Below, piece by piece: positions 8,451 through 18,431 of a DNA stretch of 64,000 bases. The stretch's first letter is position 1, and each line of letters starts with the position of its first letter. The position numbers and the translations under genes are program-made. The notes under the pieces are model-generated. The model ran no database searches. It saw nothing but the letters and a program-made list of their open reading frames with translations, and was not told where the DNA came from. The DNA lies in assembly GCA_031292485.1 (NCBI GenBank), contig JARLHA010000070.1, positions 62,001 through 126,000 on the forward strand, written 5' to 3'. The DNA comes from Mucilaginibacter sp. (GTDB taxonomy: Bacteria > Bacteroidota > Bacteroidia > Sphingobacteriales > Sphingobacteriaceae).

Positions 8451-9005
8451 ATGTCATATAATATTCTTACCGATGCTCAGTTGGCCGACCTTCTTAGTGA
8501 AGGCGATGAAGAGGCATTTAATCATATTTATAAGCGTTTTTGGAAAAAAATCTATAACGAATCATATAAGCGGCTAAAGGATACCGAAATAGCAGGAGAC
8601 ATCGTGCAGGATGTTTTTACTGATCTCTGGATAAAAAGGCATACCCGAAAAATTGAAAATTTAAACGCTTATCTGGTCAGTGCAGCCCGTTACCAGGTGT
8701 TTATGCTATACAAGAGGAACTCCAGCCAGCCGTTTTTTGAGCAACCAATAGAACTTGTAAACCACGCATCCCTGCTCGCTGATTCTATTCATGAAGTGAA
8801 GGAATTAAAAGATTGCATAAACGAGTGGATGAATATGCAACCTGAGAAAAGGCGGGAAGTTTTCCGGTTAAAATTTATAGAAGATAAATCCACCCGTGAA
8901 ATTAGTGAAGTACTAAATATTTCGCAAAAAACCGTGCAAAATCAGTTCACCATTTCACTTCATAGCTTGCGATCTACTCTAAGTAAACTACTTTTATTGC
9001 TTTAG
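8451..9005 (+). CDS. ECF RNA polymerase sigma factor (SusCD-associated)
   Basis: A 184-residue sigma-70 family protein with region 2 (residues about 20-85, including DIVQDVFTDLWIKR) and region 4 near the C-terminus (TREISEVLNISQKTVQNQF, a helix-turn-helix). It should direct RNA polymerase to the downstream SusC/SusD genes when released by the FecR anti-sigma factor encoded next. The order sigma - FecR - SusC - SusD is the standard Bacteroidota trans-envelope signalling arrangement. Confidence 0.93.
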   Translation: MSYNILTDAQLADLLSEGDEEAFNHIYKRFWKKIYNESYKRLKDTEIAGDIVQDVFTDLWIKRHTRKIENLNAYLVSAARYQVFMLYKRNSSQPFFEQPIELVNHASLLADSIHEVKELKDCINEWMNMQPEKRREVFRLKFIEDKSTREISEVLNISQKTVQNQFTISLHSLRSTLSKLLLLL

Positions 9006-9179
9006 CTTTTGATCGCTAACTCATTCCTTCAGCATAGTCATTTCCCTTTATCAAATAAATTTTTGCAAATGGCAACCTGATATTAAAATTAAATTAACTT
9101 TTTTTTAATAAATATTTTTTTAGTGCATGGGATATATTGCAGATTTTACATACTGTATTATCAATAGAGTTATTAAAAT

Positions 9180-10331
9180 ATGTCATCCCCACTTATAAAA
9201 GATTTCCTTGAATTAAAAGAGAAGTACTTGAACGGAAGAGCAACGCCCGATGAAATTCAATTACTGGAACAATACTATGATCTGTTTACTGATGAACCGG
9301 ATATTATTGATCAGCTAGCAGAAACAGAAATAGAAATACTGGAAAACCGGTTAAAAGAAGGTATAGCCACCCGCATCAACTTAAAGGAAAATAAAACCAT
9401 ACCTTTTTACAAAGGCACCCTGATGCGTGCTGCTGCAATACTCGTTTTTGTTTTATCAGGCGTTTATTTCGTTTACCACAGGCATAGCGGGCAGCAAGCG
9501 CAGATAGCCAAAAACAAGCCTTTTAAAACGGATATAGCGCCAGGTGGCAATAAGGCTATTTTAACACTTGCCAATGGTTCAAAATTGATTTTAAATAATG
9601 CTAAAAATGGCAATATTTCTACCCAGGCCGGTGCACGTATTGTTAAACAGGATAGCCTGATCTCCTATAAAGCAACAGCAGCAAACTTTGCTGAGGTTTC
9701 TTATAACACCATCACTATTCCTAAGGGCGGCCAATACCAGCTAATACTGGCCGATGGCACAAAGGTATGGCTGAATGCAGCCTCGTCTTTAAGATTCCCT
9801 ACCGCTTTTACAGGCACAAACAGAACGGTTGAACTCACCGGTGAAGCCTATTTTGAAGTAGCTAAAAATAAAGACAAACCATTTAATGTAAAAACAGCAA
9901 CCCAATCGGTACAAGTACTTGGCACACACTTTAACATTAATGCTTATAATAATGAAGCCAATGTAAAAACCACCTTGCTGGAAGGCAGCGTTAAGGTTTA
10001 TGCTGCAAATGCTAATGTGATCATTAGCCCTGGTCAGCAATCTGCATTAAAAAGCGATGGTTCTTTTGAGATAAAGCGAGACCTGGACATGGACGAGGCT
10101 GTAGCGTGGAAAAATGGCATATTTCAGTTTAATGAAGCTGATATACAAACCGTTATGCGACAGATTTCGCGTTGGTATGATATCGATGTAGAATTCAAAG
10201 GGAAATTACCCGCCGATTTGTACAGGGGTAAAATATCCAGGAACGTGAACGTGTCGCAGGTATTAAAAATATTAGAATTAAGCGGTATTAACTTTACGAT
10301 AGAAGGGAGAAAAATTATTGTAAGATCATGA
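9180..10331 (+). CDS. FecR-type anti-sigma factor
   Basis: A 383-residue protein with a cytoplasmic N-terminal part (about 1-78) that should hold the sigma factor, one membrane helix (about residues 80-96, AAAILVFVLSGVYFVYH), and a periplasmic FecR domain (around 110-300) followed by a DUF4974-type C-terminal domain. The FecR domain shows the usual GGQYQLILADGTKVWLNAA. It senses the N-terminal signalling (STN) domain of the SusC protein encoded downstream. It lies 174 bp after the sigma gene. Confidence 0.93.
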   Translation: MSSPLIKDFLELKEKYLNGRATPDEIQLLEQYYDLFTDEPDIIDQLAETEIEILENRLKEGIATRINLKENKTIPFYKGTLMRAAAILVFVLSGVYFVYHRHSGQQAQIAKNKPFKTDIAPGGNKAILTLANGSKLILNNAKNGNISTQAGARIVKQDSLISYKATAANFAEVSYNTITIPKGGQYQLILADGTKVWLNAASSLRFPTAFTGTNRTVELTGEAYFEVAKNKDKPFNVKTATQSVQVLGTHFNINAYNNEANVKTTLLEGSVKVYAANANVIISPGQQSALKSDGSFEIKRDLDMDEAVAWKNGIFQFNEADIQTVMRQISRWYDIDVEFKGKLPADLYRGKISRNVNVSQVLKILELSGINFTIEGRKIIVRS

Positions 10332-10348
10332 GGCAATCCCCTTTTTAG

Positions 10349-10416
10349 GTTAAGCGGCCAGGCTGCTTAACTGATGCCAATAAAAAAAGCCGGAAAGTGT
10401 TGCGAGCACCTCCGGC
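10349..10416 (+). promoter_or_regulatory. Two tandem hairpins between FecR and SusC genes
   Basis: GTTAAGC (10349-10355) pairs with GCTTAAC (10365-10371), and GCCGGA (10389-10394) pairs with TCCGGC (10411-10416). Neither has a T-run, so they could be processing or attenuation structures, or mark the 5' leader of the SusC transcript. Confidence 0.4.
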
Positions 10417-10489
10417 CAAATGGCTGGGCTAAACGAAAAATGTAAATAACCTATTTAATTAATTATCAACCCAAAAACCAAACAAAAGT

Positions 10490-13400
10490 ATGGAATTTTC
10501 TACTCTTTATGAGCCGCGAAATGAATACAGGCGGCTCAATAAAATCTTACTGGTTATGAAGCTGACCACCATTATTTTACTTACCGTCTGTTTGCACATT
10601 AGTGCGGCAAGTTTCAGTCAAAACATAACGATTTCGGAAAAAAATGCATCTCTTGAATCTGTATTTAATAAAATTGAAAAGCAAAGCGGGTATACCTTTT
10701 GGTATAAAATTGAATTGATCAAATATTCACCAAAAATTTCACTGAATGTAAAAAATGCTACTTTAGATCAAACCCTAAACTTATGCTTTAAAGATCTGCC
10801 CCTAACTTACGTTATTGTACAAAACACCATTGTACTAAAGTTAAAGCCGGAAAATGACGCTGCTAATACCGTCCAGGCGCCTCTTCCGATAAAAATAACA
10901 GGGAAGGTAGTTGACGAGAAAGGCGAGCCTTTAACCGGTGCATCTATAAAAGTAAAAGGGACAAACGCAGGGACAACAACCGATATAAACGGAACATTCA
11001 GCATTGATGCCCCCGAAAATGGCATTTTGCTTGTTAGTTATATTGGCTTCAAAAGCCAGGAAGTGCCGGTAAACGGCAGTAAACCGTTAACCATTTCGCT
11101 TGTGCCGTCAGGCGGCCTTAATGAGGTAGTGGTTACCGCTTTGGGCATAAAGCGTGAAGCACGGTCATTGGGCTATTCAACGCAGGCAATTTCGGGAGCG
11201 GAGATGAATAAAGTGAACCCACCCGATATTGCGACAGGTTTAATGGGAAAAGTATCAGGTTTGAATATTACGCAGCCCAATGGAGTTGAAGGAGCCTCTA
11301 CCCGTATCGTTATCAGGGGTAATAATAATCTGCTCGGAAATAACCAGGCGCTGATAGTTATTGATAACGTTATCATTAATAACGAACCTGTACAGCCAAA
11401 AGGAGTTGTCCAATCTTTCGCTGATGCAACAAATGGTGGAAATACGGATGTTTCGCAACCCCCGGTAGATAATGGCTCATTTTTAAACAGCTTAAACCCT
11501 GATGATATAGAAAGCATTGATGTACTAAAGGGCCCAACCGCAGCAGCTTTGTACGGAGCGCGCGGAGCGAATGGCGTTATACTTATTGTTACCAAAAAAG
11601 GCGGCAAAAAATCCGGATTTGGCGTTGATTATAACTATACGTATCGTGTTAATGATCCTTACAGGTATATTAAAACCCAGGACGAGTACGGTAATGGAAT
11701 GACAGAAGATCTTTATTCTGCCAACGCCCAATTTTATAAGGATGGCAACGGGAATAACAGGGAGGAACAAATTGGCGGCGACCCGTATGGTTCCCTTGGA
11801 AACATACCAGGAGCTTATGTAAGCCCGGGAGTTACCAGCGCTGCAGGCGGCCCATTCTATAACTACATCGGTTTTCCGGGAGACGGCGCATCATGGGGAC
11901 CTAAAATGTCGGGCCAGCCATTAGTTTGGTGGGATGGAAAAACCAGGCCATACACCGGTAATTCCAATATATTCCAAAGCTTTTACCGTAAGGGCAATAC
12001 ACAAACTCAAAATATCGCTGTTTCGGGCGGCGGCGAACTTGGTACGCTGCGCGTATCCTATACCAGGATGACAAACGATGCTATCACCTATAACAGCAAT
12101 AACGCCACCAATACCTTTAATGTGGGTGCTTCTATTAACGTTAGCCCGAAGGTAAAGATTGACGCGACCGCCAGTTATATTAATTTGAAAAAAGTAAATC
12201 CGCCAAATATATATGGGGAAAGCGGGTCTGCAGGAAACATTGGTGTTGGTTATATGACGGTTTACAACTTACCGGCTGATTATAAACCCATTGAAAGAGG
12301 CCTGAGCACATTACCGGATGGATCGCAGAATCCCATACTAAAACAATCGCCGGCTGAATATGGGCAACAATATTACTGGTGGAATACCTTCAATGATAAT
12401 ACAACCCTTACACAAAATCAATTTGTAGGCTCCATTTCGCTTAATGCTGAAATTACGCCCTGGTTAAAGGCTATAGGCAATGTTGGCCTGGATTACTATA
12501 CTAACGAGTATATAACTGAAAATTACCCAACGGATGCGGCAGGTTTACAGGGTTCATACGGCTATGACCTGGCAAGGACATCAACCAATAACCTGGATGG
12601 CCGGTTTGTCTTTCATAAAGATAAGTTGTTAAAAGACTTTAATGCCAGCCTGTCAGTGGGCGCAAGGCATTATTATACCAATATGTACGATATCGCGTCA
12701 AGTAATCCGGGGCCGTTTAATTATCCATTCCTTTTTAACCTGACCAATTATAACGGCAGCACGCCAACTTCGCTTAATCCAACAGAAAACAGGTACGTGC
12801 AGGAAATAAACTCCGTATATAGTTTATTAAACCTTTCGTATAAAAATTACCTGTTTTTAGATCTGTCAGGAACCAACGACTGGTCGTCGACACTTCGTCC
12901 GACAAACTGGAGCTACTTTTACCCTTCAGCCAGTTTGAGCTTTGTATTTACAGACGCGTTTGATATGAAGTCGGTAAAAGACTGGCTGAGCTACGGAAAA
13001 TTGCGGCTCGGCGAAGCAGAAAGCGCCAACGCATACTTACCCTATCAAAACGGACTTACTTACAGCCCTACTACTACAACCGGTTTTAAAACAGGGCTAA
13101 ATTTACCCAGTTTATATCCAACAGATTTACAGCCGCAACGTTCAAGATCATTTGAGATCGGGACTGACCTGGGCTTTTTTAACGACCGTTTAGGTGTAAA
13201 CTTTACATATTACAACACCTATTCGGATCATCAGGAGATACAAGTCCCTACTGAAACCGCATCAGGTGTGAACTACGTATTGATTAACTCGGGTGCTTTA
13301 CGTAACAGAGGTATTGAATTAACCATAAAGGGAAAAATACTTCAGACCAAGGATTTTTCGTGGGATATGACTATTAACGCGGCGCATAATCAAAATACTG

Positions 13401-14245
13401 TTGTAGCGTTGGAACCTGGCATTAATTCATTGCAATTAGGCTCATGGTTTGGCAGCAATGGCGTGCTGATGAAAGTTGATGTCGGCAGTGATTACGGCAG
13501 TATTTACGGTCGGGACTACAAATATACCGCCAATGGCCAAAAGATAGTAAACCTGATATACGCTGATGGTACAAATACAGGCAACGGGCCTGTGCTGGGC
13601 TCGCAATATGCCACTACTGATGATATGGTTAAAATAGGCGATGCCACTCCAAAAATAACAGGCGGTATTTCACAGAACTTCCGCTACAAAAACTTTAGCT
13701 TATATATTTTAACCGATTTTAAAGTTGGCGGCCAGATATGGTCGGGGGACTACGCAACCATTATGGGCCAGGGCCTTGCACCTGAAACAGTTTACGAAAG
13801 GGATGGCCATGGGTTGCCATATACCTATCCCGACGGAACTAAAGCTAATGTCGGTGTGATTTTACCGGGTGTTGTATCAACCACAGGAGGTGCATATATA
13901 CCAAACACCAATGTGGTAAATGCCTGGTGGAAATATGCCGGTAATTATCAATCATGGGATAATGACCCTATAGTACGCACCAACTCTATATTTAATGATT
14001 CATGGGGAAAATTGCGTGAGTTATCAATTACTTACACTTTGCCAAAGGAGTTTATACAAAAATCCAGGGTATTCCAATCCATGTCGTTCTCATTAATCGG
14101 GCGCGATTTGTTTTACCTGTTTACCACCTTACCGGATAGAATAAACCCTGAAAGCCTTGTCAGCAGCGGAAACGTTCAGGGCATACAATTTGGCGGTTTA
14201 CCTGGTGTACGTTCTTACGGTATTTCTGTAAAAGCGGGATTTTAA
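10490..14245 (+). CDS. SusC/RagA-family TonB-dependent outer membrane transporter with STN domain
   Basis: A 1251-residue outer-membrane protein. It has a signal sequence (hydrophobic around residues 25-42), then an STN secretin/TonB short domain (about 55-110) that talks to FecR. Next come a carboxypeptidase-regulatory-like beta domain (about 135-220, ITGKVVDEKGEPLTGASIKV), a plug with the SusC signature VLKGPTAAALYGARGANGVI, and a 22-strand barrel to the end. It moves an oligomeric substrate across the outer membrane together with the SusD lipoprotein. No glycoside hydrolase or peptidase is encoded beside it, so the substrate cannot be inferred. The first Met is kept because an N-terminal extension before the signal is common in this family. 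Confidence 0.95.
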   Translation: MEFSTLYEPRNEYRRLNKILLVMKLTTIILLTVCLHISAASFSQNITISEKNASLESVFNKIEKQSGYTFWYKIELIKYSPKISLNVKNATLDQTLNLCFKDLPLTYVIVQNTIVLKLKPENDAANTVQAPLPIKITGKVVDEKGEPLTGASIKVKGTNAGTTTDINGTFSIDAPENGILLVSYIGFKSQEVPVNGSKPLTISLVPSGGLNEVVVTALGIKREARSLGYSTQAISGAEMNKVNPPDIATGLMGKVSGLNITQPNGVEGASTRIVIRGNNNLLGNNQALIVIDNVIINNEPVQPKGVVQSFADATNGGNTDVSQPPVDNGSFLNSLNPDDIESIDVLKGPTAAALYGARGANGVILIVTKKGGKKSGFGVDYNYTYRVNDPYRYIKTQDEYGNGMTEDLYSANAQFYKDGNGNNREEQIGGDPYGSLGNIPGAYVSPGVTSAAGGPFYNYIGFPGDGASWGPKMSGQPLVWWDGKTRPYTGNSNIFQSFYRKGNTQTQNIAVSGGGELGTLRVSYTRMTNDAITYNSNNATNTFNVGASINVSPKVKIDATASYINLKKVNPPNIYGESGSAGNIGVGYMTVYNLPADYKPIERGLSTLPDGSQNPILKQSPAEYGQQYYWWNTFNDNTTLTQNQFVGSISLNAEITPWLKAIGNVGLDYYTNEYITENYPTDAAGLQGSYGYDLARTSTNNLDGRFVFHKDKLLKDFNASLSVGARHYYTNMYDIASSNPGPFNYPFLFNLTNYNGSTPTSLNPTENRYVQEINSVYSLLNLSYKNYLFLDLSGTNDWSSTLRPTNWSYFYPSASLSFVFTDAFDMKSVKDWLSYGKLRLGEAESANAYLPYQNGLTYSPTTTTGFKTGLNLPSLYPTDLQPQRSRSFEIGTDLGFFNDRLGVNFTYYNTYSDHQEIQVPTETASGVNYVLINSGALRNRGIELTIKGKILQTKDFSWDMTINAAHNQNTVVALEPGINSLQLGSWFGSNGVLMKVDVGSDYGSIYGRDYKYTANGQKIVNLIYADGTNTGNGPVLGSQYATTDDMVKIGDATPKITGGISQNFRYKNFSLYILTDFKVGGQIWSGDYATIMGQGLAPETVYERDGHGLPYTYPDGTKANVGVILPGVVSTTGGAYIPNTNVVNAWWKYAGNYQSWDNDPIVRTNSIFNDSWGKLRELSITYTLPKEFIQKSRVFQSMSFSLIGRDLFYLFTTLPDRINPESLVSSGNVQGIQFGGLPGVRSYGISVKAGF

Positions 14246-14276
14246 TATCATTATTAAAAACTTAAAAAGCAACGTT

Positions 14277-15923
14277 ATGTTAAAGTATCATCATATAAAA
14301 CAATATACAGCCGTAGCAATCGCTACGGTCTTCATTACAGCAATTCTTGCGTCCTGTACCAAGAATTTTCAAAAAGAAAATGCTACTTATAGTGGCCCCG
14401 CATCAGCGACACTGTCACAGCTTTATACTGGCATTGGGGCTAACTTAGATCGCGCCGCCGACATAGGCGACAATGCCGAGGCAAGATGGCTGTACCCTAT
14501 TACACAATTAGGTGCCGTATATGCCGTATCTGATTTCGGCTTCGAAGAGAACCAAAACTGGCAATTATTCTACGCAAACTTACCTGCCATGAATCAAATG
14601 CTCAGTACAATGCAATCAAGCCCAGATTCTGCCACCTATATCAACGCCGAAGGCATGGTAAAGGTGCTAAGGGCCTACCAGGCACTTGAGTTATCAAATA
14701 CTTATGGCGACTTGCCTTATTTCAAAGCCGGCCGGGCATTCTCTGGTTCTACTGCCGATCTTAAAGTATCTTTTGATAAACAACAGGCAATATATTTATC
14801 CTGTTTAAGTGATTTGACCTGGGCTGTTAATCATTTTAATACCACCAGCACTGCTCAGTTTACCTTTGGTTCCGAGTTTCTTTTAGGGAACAACATTGGT
14901 CAATGGAAAGCATTTGCCAATTCCCTGCGTTTACGTTACGCACTTACCATTTACGACAAAGACAATGCAGATGCCGGCCCAATAATAGCCGACGCACTTA
15001 CTAAACCCTTGTTAACAGATCCGGTTGCAGATGTAGTTGGCCTTAGTCAGGCAAATGTTCCCGATATATCCTTTGACATAGACGGGGCCGGCAGAGCTTT
15101 CTTTTTTCGCCAGGAAAGCCGTGCAAGGATGGGGAGTACCCTTTGGAACTTATTGAGCGATAATAACACCGATAGCGGAATATTCGATCTGAGAGCTACC
15201 ATATATTTCGAAAAAAACGGAAATGGTGAATGGGCACCGTATCCGCAAAACCCGGTTACCCCGATATCTGATGGTGGCGATCCATATAATACCAAGAGAG
15301 ATCCTGCCAACGACGGTTGGGGGGCGCCGGCCTACAAGGCAGGCAATTTATATTCAGACTATAATTATTATTGGGGACGTGATGGAAATATCTCCGGATC
15401 AACCGGCGCATGCCCTGAAATTTTTATTTCGGCAGCGGAAACCTACTTTTTGAAAGCTGAGGCATATGCAAGAGGCGCGGGCGTTGCGCAAAACAGTGCT
15501 GCGGCAAAAAGCGCATATGAATCGGGGGTAACAGCATCGCTTACTTTTTGGAAAAATATGGCTTTTAATTCCTCAGTTTGGGTAGTAAATAAACCCACAT
15601 CGGCTACGCCAACCACTGCTGAAATTAGTGCGGTGTTAACCAATCCTAAAGCTGCCTGGGATGCTAACAATGCACTTAAGCTGATCTACGCGCAGGAATG
15701 GATAGACCTGTTCCGCCAGCCGTGGGTAGCCTGGGCATTATTGAGGAGAACAGGTGGTGCAACACCTATGGATCCGAGCAATCCGGCCGGATATAAACAA
15801 AACTATGGCAGCCTGCAACGATACCAATATCCAGGCGATGAACAACTTTTAAATAATGCCAACTGGAAAGCAGCTACAGGAGGTTCAGATCTTACAAGCA
15901 CCAAAATATGGATAGCGAAATAA
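14277..15923 (+). CDS. SusD/RagB-family surface lipoprotein
   Basis: A 548-residue lipoprotein with signal and lipobox ILASC (Cys about residue 27). The body is helical with TPR-like character, for example MVKVLRAYQALELSNTYGDL, and it matches the SusD-like group. It forms the lid of the SusC barrel and captures the ligand at the cell surface. The gene follows SusC by 31 bp and ends the operon at a strong terminator. Confidence 0.93.
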   Translation: MLKYHHIKQYTAVAIATVFITAILASCTKNFQKENATYSGPASATLSQLYTGIGANLDRAADIGDNAEARWLYPITQLGAVYAVSDFGFEENQNWQLFYANLPAMNQMLSTMQSSPDSATYINAEGMVKVLRAYQALELSNTYGDLPYFKAGRAFSGSTADLKVSFDKQQAIYLSCLSDLTWAVNHFNTTSTAQFTFGSEFLLGNNIGQWKAFANSLRLRYALTIYDKDNADAGPIIADALTKPLLTDPVADVVGLSQANVPDISFDIDGAGRAFFFRQESRARMGSTLWNLLSDNNTDSGIFDLRATIYFEKNGNGEWAPYPQNPVTPISDGGDPYNTKRDPANDGWGAPAYKAGNLYSDYNYYWGRDGNISGSTGACPEIFISAAETYFLKAEAYARGAGVAQNSAAAKSAYESGVTASLTFWKNMAFNSSVWVVNKPTSATPTTAEISAVLTNPKAAWDANNALKLIYAQEWIDLFRQPWVAWALLRRTGGATPMDPSNPAGYKQNYGSLQRYQYPGDEQLLNNANWKAATGGSDLTSTKIWIAK

Positions 15924-15992
15924 GGTATTTATCAACGCTGTAATGTATTTGTTGATGTACTAACTATTAACTGATCATATACAAAACGATAG

Positions 15993-16021
15993 GCCCGGAT
16001 ATTTCCGGGCTTATTTTTTTT
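15993..16021 (+). terminator. Rho-independent terminator after SusD
   Basis: GCCCGGA (15993-15999), a four-base loop and TCCGGGC (16004-16010) form a GC-rich stem followed by a T-rich tract (TTATTTTTTTT). It ends the sigma-FecR-SusCD operon. Confidence 0.88.
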
Positions 16022-16107
16022 GTGGGATTTTTTTAGACAGAGAGCTGTTATTAATACGTCCGTCCGAAAGTTACCCGGGGCTGATGTGGACGCGCGGGCG
16101 GGGGATT

Positions 16108-16307
16108 GGTCATTGGGTCATTAGGTCATTAGGTCATTAGGTCATTGCCTGGCGCAGGGCCAATGACGCGTAGCAAATGACCTAATGACGCGAAGCAAAT
16201 GACCCAATGACGCGAAGCAAATGACCCAATGACGCGAAGCAAATGACCTAATGACGCGAAGCAAATGACCTAATGACGCGAAGCAAATGACCAATGACCA
16301 ATGACCC
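16108..16307. repeat. 22-bp tandem repeat array with inverted 8-bp flank
   Basis: Six units (16160-16180, then five of 22 bp to 16290) follow the consensus CCTAATGACGCGAAGCAAAT plus GA, varying only at the third base and once at GCGTAGC. To the left (16108-16147) the reverse complement of the unit's first 8 bases repeats as GGTCATTA/GTCATTAG. To the right the array ends CCAATGACCAATGACCC. It abuts the stop codon of the SDR gene (16309). There is no spacer diversity, so it is not a CRISPR array. Confidence 0.9.
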
Positions 16308-16308
16308 T

Positions 16309-17082
16309 TTACCTCATCTCCTCCGCCCCTACTTTGCTCATCTGCTTCAGCAAAAACCCCGGCGCCAGCCTGCTCATCACCCTGATGATGCGCGCCATAC
16401 CCGGATAGATCTCATAGGTATCATTTTGCAGGCCTTTTATGGCCACATCAATTAGTTTAATCGGGTCCATCAGCATTTTATCGTCAAAATCATTCAAACC
16501 TTTAAATTTATCGTTCAACGGTGTGGCTGAGCCGGGAGCTATCAGCTCAAATACTTTTATACCAGTATTCCTTAGCTGCACCCTTAACGATTTGGTATAC
16601 GACCGCAGCCCCGATTTGGTGGCCCCGTAAACCGGCGAGATTGGAAATGGCGTTAATGCCAAACCCGAGGTTACATTTAAAATAGCCGCATTTTTTTGCT
16701 TTTTAAGATGAGGCAAAAACGCCTGTACCATGCGGATAGGCCCCATTAAGTTGATCTCCACTTCGCGTGTTAAATCGTTAAGGCCGGTAGCGGGATCCTG
16801 CAGGTTAAGCTTGCGCATTTCGCCGGCATTATTGATGAGGATATTCAATGCAGGGAATTGTTGGGTAACGTCCTTAAAAAGGGCCGTTATGGCTTCCGGG
16901 TCGCTTACATCGCTTTTAAAAGTATGTATGCCGGGTAATTTCTTCCGGGTTTCATCCAGTTTTGCCTGGTTGCGGCCGGTAATGATGACGGTATTGCCCA
17001 GTGCCAGCAGGCGGTTGGCAAATTCCAAACCGAAGCCGCTGGCGCCGCCGGTAATGAGTATAGTGTTTTTGCTGAGTTCCAT
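16309..17082 (-). CDS. Short-chain dehydrogenase/reductase (DltE-like SDR)
   Basis: A 257-residue classical SDR. The NAD(P)-binding motif TGGASGFG is at residues about 11-18, INNAG is near residue 87, and the catalytic Tyr152 and Lys156 lie in YGATK with a Ser upstream (NVTSGLAL). It resembles the YqjQ/DltE-like group that acts on small carbonyl compounds. It is divergently transcribed from an AraC regulator, which suggests that the regulator controls it. Substrate unknown. Confidence 0.9.
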   Translation of the reverse strand: MELSKNTILITGGASGFGLEFANRLLALGNTVIITGRNQAKLDETRKKLPGIHTFKSDVSDPEAITALFKDVTQQFPALNILINNAGEMRKLNLQDPATGLNDLTREVEINLMGPIRMVQAFLPHLKKQKNAAILNVTSGLALTPFPISPVYGATKSGLRSYTKSLRVQLRNTGIKVFELIAPGSATPLNDKFKGLNDFDDKMLMDPIKLIDVAIKGLQNDTYEIYPGMARIIRVMSRLAPGFLLKQMSKVGAEEMR

Positions 17083-17158
17083 TGTTTTTTATGTTAAAAT
17101 TTGATGGTGTAAAGGTATAGGCAGCATATCCCGGCAGGTTTGCACAATTCAATCCATT

Positions 17159-17260
17159 GTTTATCATATTCAAATATGACGTTGGTTTAACATGCTTATG
17201 CGGTATATTTGATTGGTTGTTTATGATGATAGGCTGCGACAACCGTTTATCATATTCAAA
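17159..17260. promoter_or_regulatory. Direct 16-bp repeats in the SDR/AraC divergent promoter
   Basis: GTTTATCATATTCAAA occurs exactly at 17159-17174 and again at 17245-17260, 86 bp apart in the same orientation, in the 212-bp region between the divergent SDR and AraC genes. AraC proteins typically bind directly repeated sites, so these are candidate operators. Confidence 0.55.
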
Positions 17261-17294
17261 GCAATGACAAATTTTTTGATTTAAATCATCCCCT

Positions 17295-18236
17295 ATGCAA
17301 TCCATCACCGTCGACGAATTTTATAAAGAAATTGCAGGTAAAACCAATGGCAGCGTTGAATCTCTTTTACCTGCCGGGATAAACAAAGAGATCGGCCATT
17401 TCAACATTTTCAACTTCGAGGATATTATCCCAAAGGTTAAAGCCGACCCCAGCCACATGCCCTACAACCGCCGGGCCTATTATAAAATAAGCCTGGTACG
17501 CGGTCGCAACGTAGCCGAATATGCCGATAAGACCATTTATATCGAAAAGAATGCCCTGGTATTTGCCACACCCAAGATCCCCTATAACTGGGTGCCGCAG
17601 GACGATAACCAAAAGGGCTGCTTTTGCATATTTACCAGCGATTTTTTGCTGCCAAGCAAAAGCGGCGCTATTTTGGATGAGTTGCCGATCTTCCGCCCGG
17701 GTGGTGTACCTGTTTTCCAGGTAAGCGACGAGGTGGCCGACGAAGCCCTGCTGCTGTTTAAAAAGATGCAGACCGAAATTGCCTCCAATTACCTGTACAA
17801 ATACGACCTGATCCGCAACTACGTAATGGAGCTGATCCACTACGGCCAGAAGCTGGAGCCTATCACCACCTATAATACTGCTCATAATGCTTCGGCAAGG
17901 GTATCGTCGCTATTTATTGAACTGTTGGAGCGGCAGTTCCCCATAGCATCGCCGGGGCAAAAGGTTACCCTGCGCACCGCCAGCGACTATGCCGACCGTT
18001 TAGCCGTACACAGCAACCACCTTAACAAAGTTTTAAAAGATACCACCGGCAAAACCACTACCGAGCACATCAGCAGCCGCCTGGTACAGGAAGCCAAGAT
18101 CCTGCTTAAACAAACCGACTGGAACATCTCCGAAATTGCCTATAGCCTGGGCTTTGAGCAGCTGTCGCATTTCTCCAACTTCTTTAAAAAGCAAACCAGC
18201 CTGTCGCCGGGGGAAGTTAGGAGTTTGGCCGGGTAA
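17295..18236 (+). CDS. AraC-family transcriptional regulator
   Basis: A 313-residue regulator. The N-terminal 190 residues look like a cupin-type sensor domain. The C-terminus holds the AraC double helix-turn-helix, with the second helix pair ISEIAYSLGFEQLSHFSNFF followed by LSPGEVR. It likely binds the repeats upstream and controls the divergent SDR gene and itself. The ligand is unknown. Confidence 0.92.
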   Translation: MQSITVDEFYKEIAGKTNGSVESLLPAGINKEIGHFNIFNFEDIIPKVKADPSHMPYNRRAYYKISLVRGRNVAEYADKTIYIEKNALVFATPKIPYNWVPQDDNQKGCFCIFTSDFLLPSKSGAILDELPIFRPGGVPVFQVSDEVADEALLLFKKMQTEIASNYLYKYDLIRNYVMELIHYGQKLEPITTYNTAHNASARVSSLFIELLERQFPIASPGQKVTLRTASDYADRLAVHSNHLNKVLKDTTGKTTTEHISSRLVQEAKILLKQTDWNISEIAYSLGFEQLSHFSNFFKKQTSLSPGEVRSLAG

Positions 18237-18431
18237 CGGATAAAACCAAGATTACCCGAAAAAGGCGATTTTTCAACAGGAGACCGCCTACCCTTTTATC
18301 AAGGACTAAGTCCTGACCCACATCCATGCGATCTGCCCGCCCCACAGGCTGATGCTCGCAAGGTATAGCGTATTTACAAAACATATTTCCGACAGATTTA
18401 ATGATTAAAAATATAATTAATGCTTATTTTC

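Noticed and set aside
16160..16307. Possible CRISPR array
   Set aside because: The repeats are direct and contiguous with no variable spacers, and no cas genes are present.
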